Of a stretch of DNA of 64,000 bases, positions 7,450-17,014 are shown one piece after another. The position numbers and the translations under genes are program-made. The notes under the pieces are model-generated. The model searched no databases. It was not told the origin of the DNA and saw only the letters and a list, made by a program, of their open reading frames with translations. The stretch's first letter is position 1. Each line of letters begins with the position of its first letter. Origin of the DNA: Saccharopolyspora kobensis (GTDB taxonomy: Bacteria > Actinomycetota > Actinomycetes > Mycobacteriales > Pseudonocardiaceae); the NCBI RefSeq assembly GCF_900108315.1, contig NZ_FNVB01000009.1, positions 248,001 through 312,000 on the forward strand. The letters are read 5' to 3'.

Positions 7450-8679
7450 GTGCCTGCTCAACTGCCCACCGGCGAACCCGCTCCGGCCGACGGAACCCTG
7501 CCGCCCGAGGCCCTGACCGGGCTCGGTTCGCGGCCCTTCGGGGTCTACGTCCACGTGCCGTTCTGCGCGACCCGCTGCGGGTACTGCGACTTCAACACCT
7601 ACACCGCCGATGAGCTGGGTTCATCGGCGAGTTTCGGCAGCTGGCTGGACGGTTTGCGGGCCGAGCTGGAGCTGGGCGCGCGGGTCCTGTCGGCGGAGGG
7701 CGCGCTGGTGCCCGCGGCGCAGACGGTGTTCGTCGGCGGAGGCACCCCGTCGCTGCTCGGCGCGCAACGCCTGGGCGAGGTCCTGGATGCGATCCGCGAC
7801 ACCTTCGGGCTGGCGGATGCGGCGGAAATCACCACCGAGTCCAACCCGGAGTCGACCTCGCCGGAGTTCTTCGACACCATCCGCTCCGCCGGTTACACGC
7901 GTGTTTCGCTCGGCATGCAGTCGGCCGCCGAGCACGTGCTGCGGATCCTGGAGCGCAGGCACACGCCGGGACGCGCGGTGGCGGCGGCCCGCGAGGCGCG
8001 CGCGGCCGGTTTCGAGCACGTCAACCTCGACCTGATCTACGGCACGCCGGGGGAGACCGACGACGACCTGCGCCGCTCGCTGGAGGCGGTGCTGGGCACC
8101 GGCGTGGACCACGTCTCGGCGTACGCGCTGATCGTGGAGGACGGCACCGCGATGGCCCGCAAGGTCCGCCGCGGCGAACTCCCGATGCCCGACGACGACG
8201 TGCTCGCCGACCGCTACGAGCTCATCGACCGGACGCTCGCCGAAGTCGGCCTGCGCTGGTACGAGGTGTCCAACTGGGCGAGCGACGGCGCGGCGGCGTG
8301 CAGGCACAACCTCGGCTACTGGCAGGGCGGCGACTGGTGGGGCGCCGGGCCGGGCGCGCACAGCCACGTCGGCGGAGTCCGCTGGTGGAACGTCAAGCAC
8401 CCGGCCCGCTACGCGGCCCTGCTGGCGCGAGGCGACTCCCCGGCGGCGGGCCGCGAGCGGCTGAGCGCCGAAGACCAGCGCATCGAGCGGATCATGCTGG
8501 AACTCCGAGTGGCGGAAGGACTTCCGGTGACGGCCCTCGACGAATCCGGAACCCTCGCGGCCAAGCAGGCGGTGGCCGACGGCCTCCTGGATCGCGAAGC
8601 GCTGACGCGAGGCCGCTGCGTGCTCACCGACCGGGGCCGGCTGCTCGCCGACGGAGTGGTCCAGCGCCTCATCGCGTGA
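7450..8679 (+). CDS. hemW: Radical SAM heme chaperone HemW
   Basis: A 409-residue radical-SAM protein. The iron-sulfur motif C-x3-C-x2-C is in VPFCATRCGYCDFNTY near residue 42, followed by FVGGGTPSLL, the SLGMQS motif and NLDLIYGTPGE; the C-terminal HemN_C region ends in [10 protein letters not shown]. The extra Cys of CDFNTY is typical of HemW and not of true coproporphyrinogen oxidase HemN, which has C-x3-C-x2-C-x-C at a longer N-terminus. HemW delivers heme to target proteins. The GTG at 7450 is divergent from the sulfur operon, and its 3' end overlaps the convergent 8669-9013 gene by 11 bases. Confidence 0.92.
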   Translation: MPAQLPTGEPAPADGTLPPEALTGLGSRPFGVYVHVPFCATRCGYCDFNTYTADELGSSASFGSWLDGLRAELELGARVLSAEGALVPAAQTVFVGGGTPSLLGAQRLGEVLDAIRDTFGLADAAEITTESNPESTSPEFFDTIRSAGYTRVSLGMQSAAEHVLRILERRHTPGRAVAAAREARAAGFEHVNLDLIYGTPGETDDDLRRSLEAVLGTGVDHVSAYALIVEDGTAMARKVRRGELPMPDDDVLADRYELIDRTLAEVGLRWYEVSNWASDGAAACRHNLGYWQGGDWWGAGPGAHSHVGGVRWWNVKHPARYAALLARGDSPAAGRERLSAEDQRIERIMLELRVAEGLPVTALDESGTLAAKQAVADGLLDREALTRGRCVLTDRGRLLADGVVQRLIA

Positions 8680-9013
8680 CGGATCGCACGTCCAGGTCCA
8701 GGACCCGTGCGTGCAGGACCGTCCGCTGGTGCAGGGCCGCCCGGAGGGCCCGGTGGAGACCGTCCTCCAGGAACAGCTCGCCGCGCCAGGCGACCACGTG
8801 CGGGAACAGGTCGCCGAAGAAGGTCGAGTCCGGGCTCAGCAGGCGATCCAGGTGCAGGACCTTGGTCGTGGTGACCAGCTCCTCCATCCGCACCGGCCGC
8901 GGCGGCACCGCGGCCCAGTCCCGCAGGGACATCCGGAGCTCCGGATACGGCCGGCCCTCGCGGACGTCCTTGAAGATCACGTGCTGGTACCTCCTGGCGA
9001 ACGGCAGGCTCAC
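8669..9013 (-). CDS. Conserved hypothetical protein next to hrcA
   Basis: A 114-residue soluble protein starting [20 protein letters not shown] and containing [23 protein letters not shown] cut by conserved-looking [15 protein letters not shown]. The position corresponds to a conserved hypothetical gene (Rv2375, as I recall) beside hrcA in M. tuberculosis; function is unknown. Start is GTG at 9013. It is transcribed convergently with hemW and divergently from hrcA, with about 165 bases between it and hrcA. Confidence 0.75.
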   Translation of the reverse strand: MSLPFARRYQHVIFKDVREGRPYPELRMSLRDWAAVPPRPVRMEELVTTTKVLHLDRLLSPDSTFFGDLFPHVVAWRGELFLEDGLHRALRAALHQRTVLHARVLDLDVRSVTR

Positions 9014-9180
9014 CGCCCGGGACCGCCAGGCGCTCGGCCATCCGGCAGGCTACCCGTGCCGACCTGCGGCGCTCGGTCCTGGGCGAACAACACCGTAAAC
9101 TCGTCGGTGCGACCCGGGCCGGGCCTGGGCGCATCGGGCTGGGCAGGTGCTGCTGCTGGTGCAGGAGGAGGTGGCGCGGG

Positions 9181-10203
9181 GTGAACGCGGATGAACGCCG
9201 GTTCGAGGTCCTGCGGGCGATCGTCGCGGACTACGTCTCGACCAAGGAGCCGGTCGGGTCGAAGGCGCTCGTCGATCGCCACAACCTCGGCGTGTCCAGT
9301 GCAACGGTCCGCAACGACATGGCGGCGCTGGAGGAGGACGGGTTCATCGTCCAGCCGCACACCAGCGCCGGACGGGTGCCCACCGACAAGGGCTACCGGT
9401 TGTTCGTCGACCGCCTGCACGACATCAAACCGCTGACCAGCGCCGAACGCCGCGCCATCCACACCTTCCTGGAAGGCGCGCTGGACCTCGACGACGTGAT
9501 GCGGCGCAGCGTGCGGCTGCTGGCCCAGCTCACCCACCAGGTCGCCGTCGTCCAGTACCCGACGCTGACCCGCTCCACCGTGCGGCACGTCGAGGTGGTC
9601 ACCATCACCCCGGCCCGCCTGATGCTGGTGCTGATCACCAACACCGGGCGCGTCGACCAGCGGATGGTCGACCTGGGCGACGTCATCACCGACGACGACG
9701 TGGCGCGGCTGCGCAACGTGCTCAACTCCACGATGGCCGAGAAGCGGCTCGCCGACGCCTCCGCGGCGGTGGCCGAGCTGCCGGAGCAGGCCCCCGCGGA
9801 GCTGCGCGACGCGCTGGTGCGGGTGTGCAGCGTGCTCATCGACTCCCTGGTGGAGCACCCGGAGGAGCGGATGGTGCTCGGCGGCACCCCGAACCTCACC
9901 GCGAACGTCGCCGACTTCCCCAACTCGCTGCGCCAGGTGATGGAGGCGCTGGAGGAGCAGGTGGTGGTGCTCAAGCTGCTCGCCGCCTCCCGCGACTCCG
10001 GCACCGTCCGGGTCAGCATCGGGATGGAGAACGAGGCCAAGGAGATGCAGACGACCTCGGTGATTTCGACCGGTTACGGTTCAGATGGCATGGTGCTTGG
10101 GGGCCTCGGTGTCGTCGGGCCGACCCGGATGGACTATCCGGGCACGATGGCGGCGGTGCGGGCGGTCGCCCGGTACGTGGGTGAGATCCTGGTCGGTCGG
10201 TGA
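9181..10203 (+). CDS. hrcA: Heat-inducible transcription repressor HrcA
   Basis: A 340-residue repressor with an N-terminal winged helix ([58 protein letters not shown]) and a C-terminal GAF-like domain. HrcA binds the CIRCE inverted repeat to control groEL-type chaperone genes. GTG start at 9181 follows AGGAGG at 9167-9172. It is 58 bases before dnaJ, the usual actinobacterial hrcA-dnaJ pair. I found no CIRCE (TTAGCACTC-N9-GAGTGCTAA) before hrcA, so autoregulation through a classical site is not supported here. Confidence 0.96.
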   Translation: MNADERRFEVLRAIVADYVSTKEPVGSKALVDRHNLGVSSATVRNDMAALEEDGFIVQPHTSAGRVPTDKGYRLFVDRLHDIKPLTSAERRAIHTFLEGALDLDDVMRRSVRLLAQLTHQVAVVQYPTLTRSTVRHVEVVTITPARLMLVLITNTGRVDQRMVDLGDVITDDDVARLRNVLNSTMAEKRLADASAAVAELPEQAPAELRDALVRVCSVLIDSLVEHPEERMVLGGTPNLTANVADFPNSLRQVMEALEEQVVVLKLLAASRDSGTVRVSIGMENEAKEMQTTSVISTGYGSDGMVLGGLGVVGPTRMDYPGTMAAVRAVARYVGEILVGR

Positions 10204-10261
10204 CGCTTCACCAGCCGGACCGGCGTGTACTCGTTGATCGAGCAGAGGAAGTACGGAGAAG

Positions 10262-11437
10262 GTGGCCAGGGACTACTACGCGACTCTCGGCGTGTCCAGG
10301 GACGCGACGCCCGAGCAGATCAAGCGGGCGTACCGCAAGCTCGCGAGGGAATTGCACCCGGACGTCAACCCCGACGAGGCCGCGCAGGAGCGGTTCAGCG
10401 AGGTGACCACCGCCTACGAGGTGCTGTCCGACCCGAAGAAGCGGCAGGTCGTCGACCTCGGCGGTGACCCGCTGGGCAACGGCGGCGGCGCCGGCGGCGG
10501 GATGGGCGGCGATCCGTTCGCCGGTTTCGGCGGGCTCGGCGACATCATGGACGCCTTCTTCGGCGGCGGTGCCGGTGGCGGCGGGCGCGGCCCGCGCAGC
10601 AGGGTCCAGCCGGGCTCGGACGCCCTGCTGCGCCTGGAGATGACGCTGGAGGAGTGCGCCAGCGGCGTCAACCGGGACATCACCGTCGACACGGCGGTGC
10701 TCTGCGACTCCTGCGACGGCGGCGGCTCGAAGGCGGGCAGCGCGCCGTCGACCTGCGACACCTGCGGTGGCCGCGGCGAGGTGCAGTCGGTGCAGCGGTC
10801 GTTCCTCGGCCAGGTCATGACCTCCCGCCCGTGCCCGGTCTGCCGCGGCTTCGGCGAGGTCATCACCGACCCGTGCCAGCAGTGCAGCGGCGACGGCCGG
10901 GTCCGCGCGCGCCGCACCATCACGGTCAAGATCCCGGCGGGCGTCGGCGACGGGATGCGCGTCCGGCTGGCCGGCGAGGGCGAGGTCGGGCCCGGTGGCG
11001 GCCCGGCGGGCGACCTGTTCGTCGAGGTGGAGGAGCTGCCGCACGAGCGGTTCACCCGCGACGGCGCCGACCTGCACTGCACCGTCGAGCTGCCGATGAC
11101 CGCTGCCGCGCTGGGCACCGTGCTGACGCTGGAGACCCTCGACGGCGGGCAGGAGGAGCTCACCGTCGAGCCCGGCACGCAGCCCGGCACCGAGCACGTG
11201 CTCAGCGGTCGCGGCCTGCCGAAGCTGCGCTCCAACGGCAAGGTCAGCGGGCACGGCGACCTGCACGTGCACCTGGACGTCGTGGTGCCGACCCGGCTCG
11301 ACGACGCGCAGGCCGACCTGCTGCGCCAGCTCGCCGCGCTGCGCGGTGAGGAGCAGCCGGAGCCGACCGTGACCGCGAACGGCAACGGCAGCAGGCACGG
11401 GTTGTTCTCCCGGTTCCGGTCCTTCGGGAACCGCTGA
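10262..11437 (+). CDS. dnaJ: Chaperone DnaJ (DnaJ2 type)
   Basis: A 391-residue Hsp40 cochaperone. The J domain ([18 protein letters not shown], with HPD in [12 protein letters not shown]) is followed by a Gly-rich linker ([18 protein letters not shown]), four zinc-finger repeats ([32 protein letters not shown]) and the C-terminal substrate-binding domain. It stimulates DnaK ATPase and holds unfolded protein. GTG at 10262 has GGAG about five bases upstream. Placement after hrcA marks it as the dnaJ2 paralogue, separate from the one in the dnaK operon. A dispersed repeat follows the stop. Confidence 0.96.
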   Translation: MARDYYATLGVSRDATPEQIKRAYRKLARELHPDVNPDEAAQERFSEVTTAYEVLSDPKKRQVVDLGGDPLGNGGGAGGGMGGDPFAGFGGLGDIMDAFFGGGAGGGGRGPRSRVQPGSDALLRLEMTLEECASGVNRDITVDTAVLCDSCDGGGSKAGSAPSTCDTCGGRGEVQSVQRSFLGQVMTSRPCPVCRGFGEVITDPCQQCSGDGRVRARRTITVKIPAGVGDGMRVRLAGEGEVGPGGGPAGDLFVEVEELPHERFTRDGADLHCTVELPMTAAALGTVLTLETLDGGQEELTVEPGTQPGTEHVLSGRGLPKLRSNGKVSGHGDLHVHLDVVVPTRLDDAQADLLRQLAALRGEEQPEPTVTANGNGSRHGLFSRFRSFGNR

Positions 11438-11450
11438 GGAACCGCCCGTC

Positions 11451-11620
11451 GAACTCGTTCTGCGGGTGGCGGAGCCCCAGAGGCCGCCTGGCTGCGGGAT
11501 CCCGTTCTTGCGCGCGTCCGGTTCACGTCGAACGGGATGTCCTCGCCGGGTGGCCTCGGAGAACCCGCGGCGGTGCGGGCTGGGCTGAGCGGCTGCGCCG
11601 CTTCAAGGACAAAGACCAGG
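11451..11620 (+). repeat. Dispersed intergenic repeat, copy C (after dnaJ)
   Basis: Begins 13 bases after the dnaJ stop with GAACTCGTTCTGCGGGTGG, contains GAGAACCCGCGGCGGTGCGG, and ends with hairpin AGCGGC-TGC-GCCGCT (11588-11602) then TCAAGGACAAAGACC. It has the same orientation relative to the upstream gene as copies A and B. Its middle part differs from A/B, so copies are mosaic. It occupies most of the dnaJ-rsmE gap. Confidence 0.78.
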
Positions 11621-11717
11621 ATCGAAGACAGGCTCTGAGAACACCGGTCGGACTCGAGACAGCGGTCACCTGGCGGACCTCGGGACGCCAGGTGGCCCAC
11701 GGACAAGGACTGACGAC

Positions 11718-12461
11718 GTGTCGGAATCCTCGCTGCCGGTGTTCACCGTCGAGCAGCTGCCCGGCGTCGGCCCGGCCACGCTGGACGGGCCGGAGGGCAA
11801 GCACGCGGCCACCGTGCGCCGGCTCCGGGCGGGGGAGCAGCTGCTGCTCTCCGACCGCAGCGGCGGCATGGCCCGCTGCGAGGTGGTGGCCGCGGCCAAG
11901 GACTCCCTGCAGCTGGCGGTCGCCGAGACCTGGCGGGAGCCGCAGCCTGCGCTCCGCGTGCGGCTCGCGCAGGCCCTGGTGAAGGGCGATCGCGGCGAGC
12001 TGGCGGTGGAGCTGGCGACCGAAGCCGGTGTCGACGCGGTCGTGCCGTGGCGGGCGTCGCGCTGCGTGGCGAAGTGGGACGACGGCCCGCGCGGCGCGAA
12101 GGCGCTGGCTCGGTGGCGCAGCACGGCGGAGCAGGCGGCGAAGCAGGCGCGGCGGGCGTGGACGCCGGAGGTGGCCGAGCCGGTGAGCACCAAGCAGCTC
12201 GCCGCGCTGGTCGGCGGCGCGGACGCGGCGCTGGTGCTGCACGAGTCGGCGACCGAGCCGCTGGCGTCGGTCGAGCTGCCGGAGTCCGGCGAGCTGGTGC
12301 TGGTGGTCGGCCCGGAGGGCGGTATCACCGGTGCGGAGCTCGCGGCGCTGACCGAGGCCGGTGCGCACGTGGTGCGGCTGGGGCCGACGGTCCTGCGCGC
12401 GTCCACCGCGGCCGCCGTCGCCCTCGGCGCTCTCGGAGTCCGCACCGACCGCTGGGCGTGA
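11718..12461 (+). CDS. rsmE: 16S rRNA (uracil1498-N3)-methyltransferase
   Basis: A 247-residue SPOUT-class methyltransferase. The N-terminal PUA-like part has EGKHAATVRRLRAGEQLLLS; the SAM-binding knot region has LVVGPEGGITGAELAAL and VRLGPTVLRASTAAAVAL, both RsmE hallmarks. It methylates U1498 in the ribosomal decoding region. GTG start at 11718. It follows dnaJ in the same orientation, as in mycobacteria, but the repeat in between may separate their expression. Confidence 0.95.
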   Translation: MSESSLPVFTVEQLPGVGPATLDGPEGKHAATVRRLRAGEQLLLSDRSGGMARCEVVAAAKDSLQLAVAETWREPQPALRVRLAQALVKGDRGELAVELATEAGVDAVVPWRASRCVAKWDDGPRGAKALARWRSTAEQAAKQARRAWTPEVAEPVSTKQLAALVGGADAALVLHESATEPLASVELPESGELVLVVGPEGGITGAELAALTEAGAHVVRLGPTVLRASTAAAVALGALGVRTDRWA

Positions 12462-12680
12462 AAAAGGGCGAACGGATCGCCTGGATTGCCCGTTTCGTGT
12501 TCGATCGGTGACGATGCACGAAGAAGATCAAGAACTTTTCTCGTTCTCGTAGCGCGATCGGTTGACGGGACGCTACGCTCGGTGTTGAAAGTCGGTTATA
12601 GCGGCTCTGCCGCGACCGGTGCCGCACGGGGCATCGGACCCCAGCACTCGTCGGACACCTCCCCCCTCGGTCCGGCGAGA

Positions 12681-12726
12681 GCTGCGCCGCAAACGGGAAT
12701 ACCCCCAGACCCGGTTGCGGCGCAGC
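12681..12726. repeat. Long hairpin in the rsmE-HIT gap
   Basis: Perfect 12-bp inverted repeat GCTGCGCCGCAA / TTGCGGCGCAGC, extended to 17 bp with one mismatch around a loop of about 12 bases. It lies 220 bases after rsmE and 136 before the HIT gene, with no T-run. The 400-base gap 12462-12861 holds this hairpin and a decayed repeat copy (12762-12815) but no gene I can support. Confidence 0.6.
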
Positions 12727-12761
12727 GTGCCGGGTACGACCGCCACCCGGGACGGGGCGGG

Positions 12762-12815
12762 CATACATCAGGAGGGGCGCCCGCAGTCCAGGGAAGCACT
12801 CAGGTTCCGCCAAGC
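12762..12815 (+). repeat. Degenerate fragment of the dispersed repeat, copy F
   Basis: The stretch CATACATCAGGAGGGGCGCC followed by CGCAGTCCAGGGAAGCACTC and AGGTTCCGCC resembles bases 3373-3422 of copy A (CATACATAAAGTCGGG, CGCAGTCCAGG, CTGAGGTTCCGC). Only this part of the element is recognisable and it points opposite to the neighbouring genes, unlike the other copies. It may be a decayed relic. Confidence 0.5.
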
Positions 12816-12861
12816 GACCACCTCGGCAACGCGACCACCAACAGGCATTTAGTCTTCGGGC

Positions 12862-13227
12862 ATGAGCGACATGGATTCCCTGTTCCTGCGGATCATCGAG
12901 CGCGAGCTGCCCGCCGACATCGTGCGGGAGAACGAGCGGGTCATCGCCATCCGCGACATCAATCCGCAGGCCCCCACGCACGTGCTCGTGGTGCCGAAGA
13001 AGCGCTACCGCAACGCCGCCGAACTGGCCGCCGCCGACCCGGAGCTGCTCGCCGAGCTGATCACCGTGGCCCGCGAGATCGCCGCGCAGGAGGGCATCGA
13101 GGAGTCCGGCTACCGGCTGCTGTTCAACACCAACGAAGACGCGGGGCAGACGATCTTCCACGTGCACCTCCACCTGCTCGGCGGTGAACCCCTCGGCGGC
13201 CTCACCGGCGGCCCCCTCAAGTCCTGA
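12862..13227 (+). CDS. HIT-family nucleotide-binding hydrolase
   Basis: A 121-residue histidine-triad protein. The active-site motif H-x-H-x-H is in IFHVHLHLLGGEPL near residue 97, and the N-terminus has DSLFLRIIERELPADIV and LVVPKKRYRNAAELA. HINT-type enzymes hydrolyse AMP-lysine or other nucleoside phosphoramidates. ATG at 12862. It precedes phoH by about 170 bases in the same orientation. Confidence 0.92.
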   Translation: MSDMDSLFLRIIERELPADIVRENERVIAIRDINPQAPTHVLVVPKKRYRNAAELAAADPELLAELITVAREIAAQEGIEESGYRLLFNTNEDAGQTIFHVHLHLLGGEPLGGLTGGPLKS

Positions 13228-13394
13228 GCACGCCTCCGCGCAACTCCCCGGCCCGCCCCGGGGTGTTGCGCGATCCACGTCGTCGGCGTGGCGGTGACAG
13301 CGGCAATCCGATTGCCGCGTGGACTACCATCGGTGCCAGGCAGAACTGACGGAACGACCGGCGCGGAACGCGCAGAAAGCAGGCCCGAACACAC

Positions 13395-14477
13395 GTGGCC
13401 GGTATTGCAGCGGGTGGCGCTGCCGCCCAGTCCGGAGAACCCCCCCAGACGGCAACAGCCCAGACCGCACGGGCGCAGTCCAAGGTGACCGTTCCGGACG
13501 ACGTCGTGCTGACGTTGGTCGGATCCCGGGACGAGAACCTGCGGGTCGTGGAAGACCTGCTCACCGCCGATGTCCACGTTCGGGGCAACGAGGTGACGCT
13601 GTCCGGCGAACCCGCCGAGGTCGCCTTCGCGGAGCGGTTGTTCGCCGAGCTCATCGCGTTGATCGGCAAGGGCAGCCCGCTGACGCCGGACATCGTCCGC
13701 CGCAGCGTCGGGATGCTCACCGCGGACCACGAGGAATCGCCGGCCGACGTGCTGAGCCTGGACATCGTGTCGCGGCGGGGCCGGACCATCCGCCCCAAGA
13801 CGCTGAACCAGAAGCGCTACGTCGACGCCATCGACCACCACACCGTCGTGTTCGGCATCGGCCCGGCGGGCACCGGCAAGACCTACCTGGCGATGGCCAA
13901 GGCGGTGCAGGCGCTGCAGGCCAAGCAGGTCAACCGGATCATCCTCACCCGCCCCGCGGTCGAGGCCGGTGAGCGGCTCGGCTTCCTGCCGGGCACGCTC
14001 TACGAGAAGATCGACCCGTACCTGCGGCCGCTGTACGACGCGCTGCACGACATGGTCGACCCGGAGTCGGTGCCGCGGCTGACCCAGGCGGGCACCATCG
14101 AGATCGCGCCGCTGGCCTACATGCGCGGTCGCACCCTCAACGACGCGTTCATCATCCTCGACGAGGCGCAGAACACCACGCCCGAGCAGATGAAGATGTT
14201 CCTGACCCGGCTGGGCTTCGGCTCCAAGATCGTGGTCACCGGCGACGTCACCCAGATCGACCTGCCCGGTGGCCAGCGCAGCGGGCTGAAGATCGTGCAG
14301 GACATCCTGGGCGGTGTCGACGACGTGCACTTCGCGCAGCTGGACAGCCACGACGTGGTGCGGCACCGGCTGGTCACCGACATCGTGAACGCGTACGACC
14401 GCTGGCACGCACTGGAAGAAGCCGAGCCGCACGACCGCTCCGGTCGGCGCAACGGGCAGCGACGAGGACGAGCATGA
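13395..14477 (+). CDS. phoH: PhoH-family ATPase
   Basis: A 360-residue P-loop protein. Walker A is [18 protein letters not shown] near residue 155, Walker B is [16 protein letters not shown] near 252, and [15 protein letters not shown] sensor follows. PhoH proteins are RNA-associated ATPases, often encoded next to ybeY, and probably act in rRNA or RNA quality control; the exact substrate is not settled. GTG start at 13395 begins [14 protein letters not shown]. The stop overlaps the ybeY ATG (ATGA), so the two are co-translated. Confidence 0.93.
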   Translation: MAGIAAGGAAAQSGEPPQTATAQTARAQSKVTVPDDVVLTLVGSRDENLRVVEDLLTADVHVRGNEVTLSGEPAEVAFAERLFAELIALIGKGSPLTPDIVRRSVGMLTADHEESPADVLSLDIVSRRGRTIRPKTLNQKRYVDAIDHHTVVFGIGPAGTGKTYLAMAKAVQALQAKQVNRIILTRPAVEAGERLGFLPGTLYEKIDPYLRPLYDALHDMVDPESVPRLTQAGTIEIAPLAYMRGRTLNDAFIILDEAQNTTPEQMKMFLTRLGFGSKIVVTGDVTQIDLPGGQRSGLKIVQDILGGVDDVHFAQLDSHDVVRHRLVTDIVNAYDRWHALEEAEPHDRSGRRNGQRRGRA

Positions 14478-15037
14478 GCATCGAGATCGCCAACGAATCC
14501 GGCGTCGCAGTGCCCGAGGCGACGATCGTCTCGGTCGCCCGGTTCGCCCTGGACAAGATGAGCGTCAGCCAGCTCGCCGAGCTGTCCATCGTGCTCGTCG
14601 AGCTCGACGTGATGGCCGACCTGCACGAGCGGTGGATGGACCTGCCCGGCCCCACCGACGTGATGTCGTTCCCGATGGACGAGTACGACTCGGCCCGCAG
14701 GCCCGACTCGGCCGGTGCCGGCCCGGCGCTGTTGGGCGACATCGTGCTCTGCCCGGCGTTCGCCCGCGACCAGGCCCGCAAGGCGGGGCACAGCCTGCTC
14801 GACGAGCTGCACCTGCTCACCGTCCACGGCGTCCTGCACCTCCTCGGCTACGACCACGCCGAGCCGGAGGAGGAGCGGGAGATGTTCGGCCTGCAGAACC
14901 GCATCCTGGCCGAGTTCCGCGAGGCCCGGGCCGAGGCGGAGCGCGCGGAGGCGCAGCGCAACGCCGACGACAAGGTGCTCGGCGCGGTGGGTCTGGACGA
15001 GTCGGAGCCGCAGGGCGGCCCGACGCCGGCCGGCTGA
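14474..15037 (+). CDS. ybeY: rRNA maturation endoribonuclease YbeY
   Basis: A 187-residue metal-dependent RNase. The zinc site H-x3-H-x5-H is in [18 protein letters not shown] near residue 116, and [13 protein letters not shown] and [12 protein letters not shown] are further family motifs. It matures the 16S rRNA 3' end and takes part in 70S quality control. The C-terminus carries an extra charged tail of about 50 residues ([20 protein letters not shown]). It overlaps phoH by four bases and is followed after 11 bases by the CBS-domain gene. Confidence 0.95.
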   Translation: MSIEIANESGVAVPEATIVSVARFALDKMSVSQLAELSIVLVELDVMADLHERWMDLPGPTDVMSFPMDEYDSARRPDSAGAGPALLGDIVLCPAFARDQARKAGHSLLDELHLLTVHGVLHLLGYDHAEPEEEREMFGLQNRILAEFREARAEAERAEAQRNADDKVLGAVGLDESEPQGGPTPAG

Positions 15038-15048
15038 GGGAGTCGGCG

Positions 15049-16377
15049 TTGGGATTGACCGATTCCACCGCGTTCCTGGTCACGGCAGTGCTGCTGGTGC
15101 TGGCCGCCGGGGTGTTCGCCGCTTCGGAAGCCGCCATCGCGGTGGCCTCCCGAGCGCGGGTCGACGAGCTGGTGCGGGAGGGCCGGGGCGGGGCCAAGCA
15201 GTTCGCGCTGCTGCTCGCCGACCGGCCCCGCCACGTCAACCTGCTCCTGCTGCTGCGGCTGGCCTGCGAGCTCGGCGCCACGGTGCTGGTCACGGTCGTC
15301 GCGCTGCGGCTGGCGGACTCCGAGGCCTGGGCGGTGGTGATCGCCGGGCTGATCATGCTGGTGGCCTCGTACGTGCTGGTCGGCGTCGGGCCGCGCACGC
15401 TCGGCAGGCAGCACCCCTACGGCATCGGGCTGAAGGTGGCCGCGCCGGTGCGGGTGCTGGCCCGGCTGCTCAACCCGCTGACCAGGCTGCTGATCCTGAT
15501 CGGCAACATGATCACCCCGGGCAAGGGGTTCCGCGAAGGGCCGTTCTCCACCGAGGTGGAGCTGCGCGAGCTGGTCGACCTGGCCGGGGAGCGCGGCGTG
15601 GTGGCGGCGGGCGAGCGGGAGATGATCCACTCGGTCTTCGAGCTCGGCGACACGCTGGCCCGCGAGGTCATGGTGCCGCGCACCGAGATCATCTGGATCG
15701 AGCAGACCAAGTCCGCCCGGCAGGCGCTGGCGCTGTGCCTGCGCTCCGGGTTCTCCCGGGTGCCGGTGATCGGCGAGAGCGTCGACGACATCGTCGGCGT
15801 GGTCACCGTCAAGGACCTCACCCGCACGGTGCTGACCGCCCGCGACGAGGCCGGCCCGCCGGTGTCGGAGCTGATGCGCCCGGCGAGCTTCGTGCCGGAC
15901 ACCAAGCGGGTGGACGAGCTGCTCCGCGAGATGCAGCTGTCCCGCAGCCACCTGGCCATCGCCGTCGACGAGTACGGCGGCACCGCCGGGCTGCTGACCA
16001 TCGAGGACATCATCGAGGAGATCGTCGGCGAGATCACCGACGAGTCCGATCTGGAGGAGCACCGCCCGGTCGAGAAGCTCGACGACGGCACGGTCCGGGT
16101 CAGCTCGCGGCTGCCGGTGGAGGACCTCGGCGAGCTGTTCGGCGTCGAGCTGGACGACTCCGACGTGGAGACGGTCGGCGGTCTGCTGGCGCAGCGCCTC
16201 GGCCGGGTTCCGCTGCCGGGGGCCGAGACCGAGATCGCCGGGCTGAAGCTGCGCGCCGAGGGCGGCAAGGACCACCGCGGCCGGATCCGCATCAACGCGC
16301 TGCTGGTCCGCCCCGCCAACACCGACCAAGCACCGCTGCGCGGTGCTGACCAGGAGGGAAGCAACACCCGTGGCTGA
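15049..16377 (+). CDS. CNNM/CorC-type hemolysin-family membrane protein with CBS domains
   Basis: A 442-residue protein. The N-terminal DUF21 membrane domain has about three to four helices (AFLVTAVLLVLAAGVFAASE, then NLLLLLRLACELGATVLVTV and AWAVVIAGLIMLVASYVLV). A CBS pair follows (VMVPRTEIIWIEQ, FSRVPVIGESVDDIVGVV, HLAIAVDEYGGTAGLLTIED) and a C-terminal CorC/HlyC domain. Such proteins are linked to magnesium/cobalt efflux. I chose TTG at 15049 because GAGGGAG lies seven bases upstream; longer frames into ybeY lack a start context. It overlaps the next gene by eight bases. Confidence 0.88.
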   Translation: MGLTDSTAFLVTAVLLVLAAGVFAASEAAIAVASRARVDELVREGRGGAKQFALLLADRPRHVNLLLLLRLACELGATVLVTVVALRLADSEAWAVVIAGLIMLVASYVLVGVGPRTLGRQHPYGIGLKVAAPVRVLARLLNPLTRLLILIGNMITPGKGFREGPFSTEVELRELVDLAGERGVVAAGEREMIHSVFELGDTLAREVMVPRTEIIWIEQTKSARQALALCLRSGFSRVPVIGESVDDIVGVVTVKDLTRTVLTARDEAGPPVSELMRPASFVPDTKRVDELLREMQLSRSHLAIAVDEYGGTAGLLTIEDIIEEIVGEITDESDLEEHRPVEKLDDGTVRVSSRLPVEDLGELFGVELDDSDVETVGGLLAQRLGRVPLPGAETEIAGLKLRAEGGKDHRGRIRINALLVRPANTDQAPLRGADQEGSNTRG

Positions 16378-16735
16378 GCACGTGGAGGCGGCGGCGCCGC
16401 AGCAGATCGATCCCGAGGACGCCAAGATCGTCACGCTGGCGAGGGCCTCGCGCGCCCGCAACGGCGCCGCCGAGGGCGCGGCCGTCCGCGACACCGACGG
16501 CAGGACCTACGCGGCCACCACGATCGCCCTCCCGTCACTGCGCCTCACGGCGCTGCAGGCGGCGGTGGCGGCAGCGGTCTCCAGCGGCGCCGAGGGCCTG
16601 GAAGCGGCGGCGGTCGTCACCGACGCGGACTCGGTCGACGCGGGCTCGGCGGCGGCGGTCCGCGACCTCACGCCCACGGCGCCGATCCTGCGCGCCGACG
16701 CCCGAGGCGACGTCCTCGGAGTCCTCTCCCACTGA
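16370..16735 (+). CDS. Cytidine-deaminase-like protein lacking the zinc motifs
   Basis: A 121-residue protein with DTDGRTYAATTIALPSLRLTA cut short of the zinc site and LQAAVAAAVSSGAEGLEAAAV, which resemble the fold of cytidine deaminases. The catalytic H/C-A-E and P-C-x2-C motifs are absent, and no Cys at all is present, so it is probably not an active deaminase. GTG at 16370 is preceded by AGGAGGG (16352-16358) and lies inside the end of the CBS gene. The same position is held by a conserved hypothetical gene before era in mycobacteria (Rv2365c, as I recall). Confidence 0.75.
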   Translation: MAEHVEAAAPQQIDPEDAKIVTLARASRARNGAAEGAAVRDTDGRTYAATTIALPSLRLTALQAAVAAAVSSGAEGLEAAAVVTDADSVDAGSAAAVRDLTPTAPILRADARGDVLGVLSH

Positions 16736-16765
16736 CCCGACACGCCCGGGCGCGGGGTAACTCGC

Positions 16766-16809
16766 GCAATTTCAATGGAAATCGGACATGCGATTTCCAT
16801 TGAAGTTGC
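16766..16809. repeat. 44-bp palindrome of the TTCAATGGAAATC family, copy 1
   Basis: Arms GCAATTTCAATGGAAATCG and CGATTTCCATTGAAGTTGC around GACATG, with one arm mismatch. Each arm itself contains the inverted pair ATTTC/GAAAT. It lies 30 bases after the stop of the deaminase-like gene. Related copies are at 16863, 21962 and 42495. A transcription terminator or the relic of a small mobile element are both possible. Confidence 0.8.
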
Positions 16810-16815
16810 ACCTCC

Positions 16816-16847
16816 CGTCGGCGTGTCGGGCACCCGACACGCCGACG
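16816..16847. repeat. 15-bp-arm hairpin CGTCGGCGTGTCGGG
   Basis: Perfect inverted repeat CGTCGGCGTGTCGGG / CCCGACACGCCGACG with a two-base CA centre. A shorter version (TCGGCGTGTCG/CGACACGCCGA) lies at 42463-42489, again beside a TTCAATGGAAATC palindrome, so the two elements travel together. No T-run follows. Confidence 0.75.
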
Positions 16848-16862
16848 GTGGGTCGGATTCCA

Positions 16863-16908
16863 CGCGATTTCAATGGAAATCAGACGTCTGATTTCCATTG
16901 AAATCGCG
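16863..16908. repeat. Perfect 46-bp palindrome of the TTCAATGGAAATC family, copy 2
   Basis: Arms CGCGATTTCAATGGAAATC and GATTTCCATTGAAATCGCG around AGACGTCT, perfect over all 46 bases with no unpaired loop. It stands 107 bases before the era GTG. It is identical over 44 bases to copy 3 at 21962-22005. Confidence 0.85.
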
Positions 16909-17014
16909 GATTCCGGACGGCCGGGGCTCCGGGGTTCTGGGCGGGACCGGGCGCGCGGTGGTGCGAACGGTGCCCGGTGCGCCGGGGCGCGGGCGCAGCG
17001 GTCACAATGGGTCG

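Noticed and set aside
5616-7613. Long open frame antisense to the sulfite reductase gene
   Set aside because: High-GC genes commonly leave open antisense frames; the product is Arg/Pro/Gly-rich without family features, while the minus strand has a clear enzyme.
9014-9180. CIRCE element upstream of hrcA
   Set aside because: No TTAGCACTC / GAGTGCTAA inverted repeat could be found in this interval.
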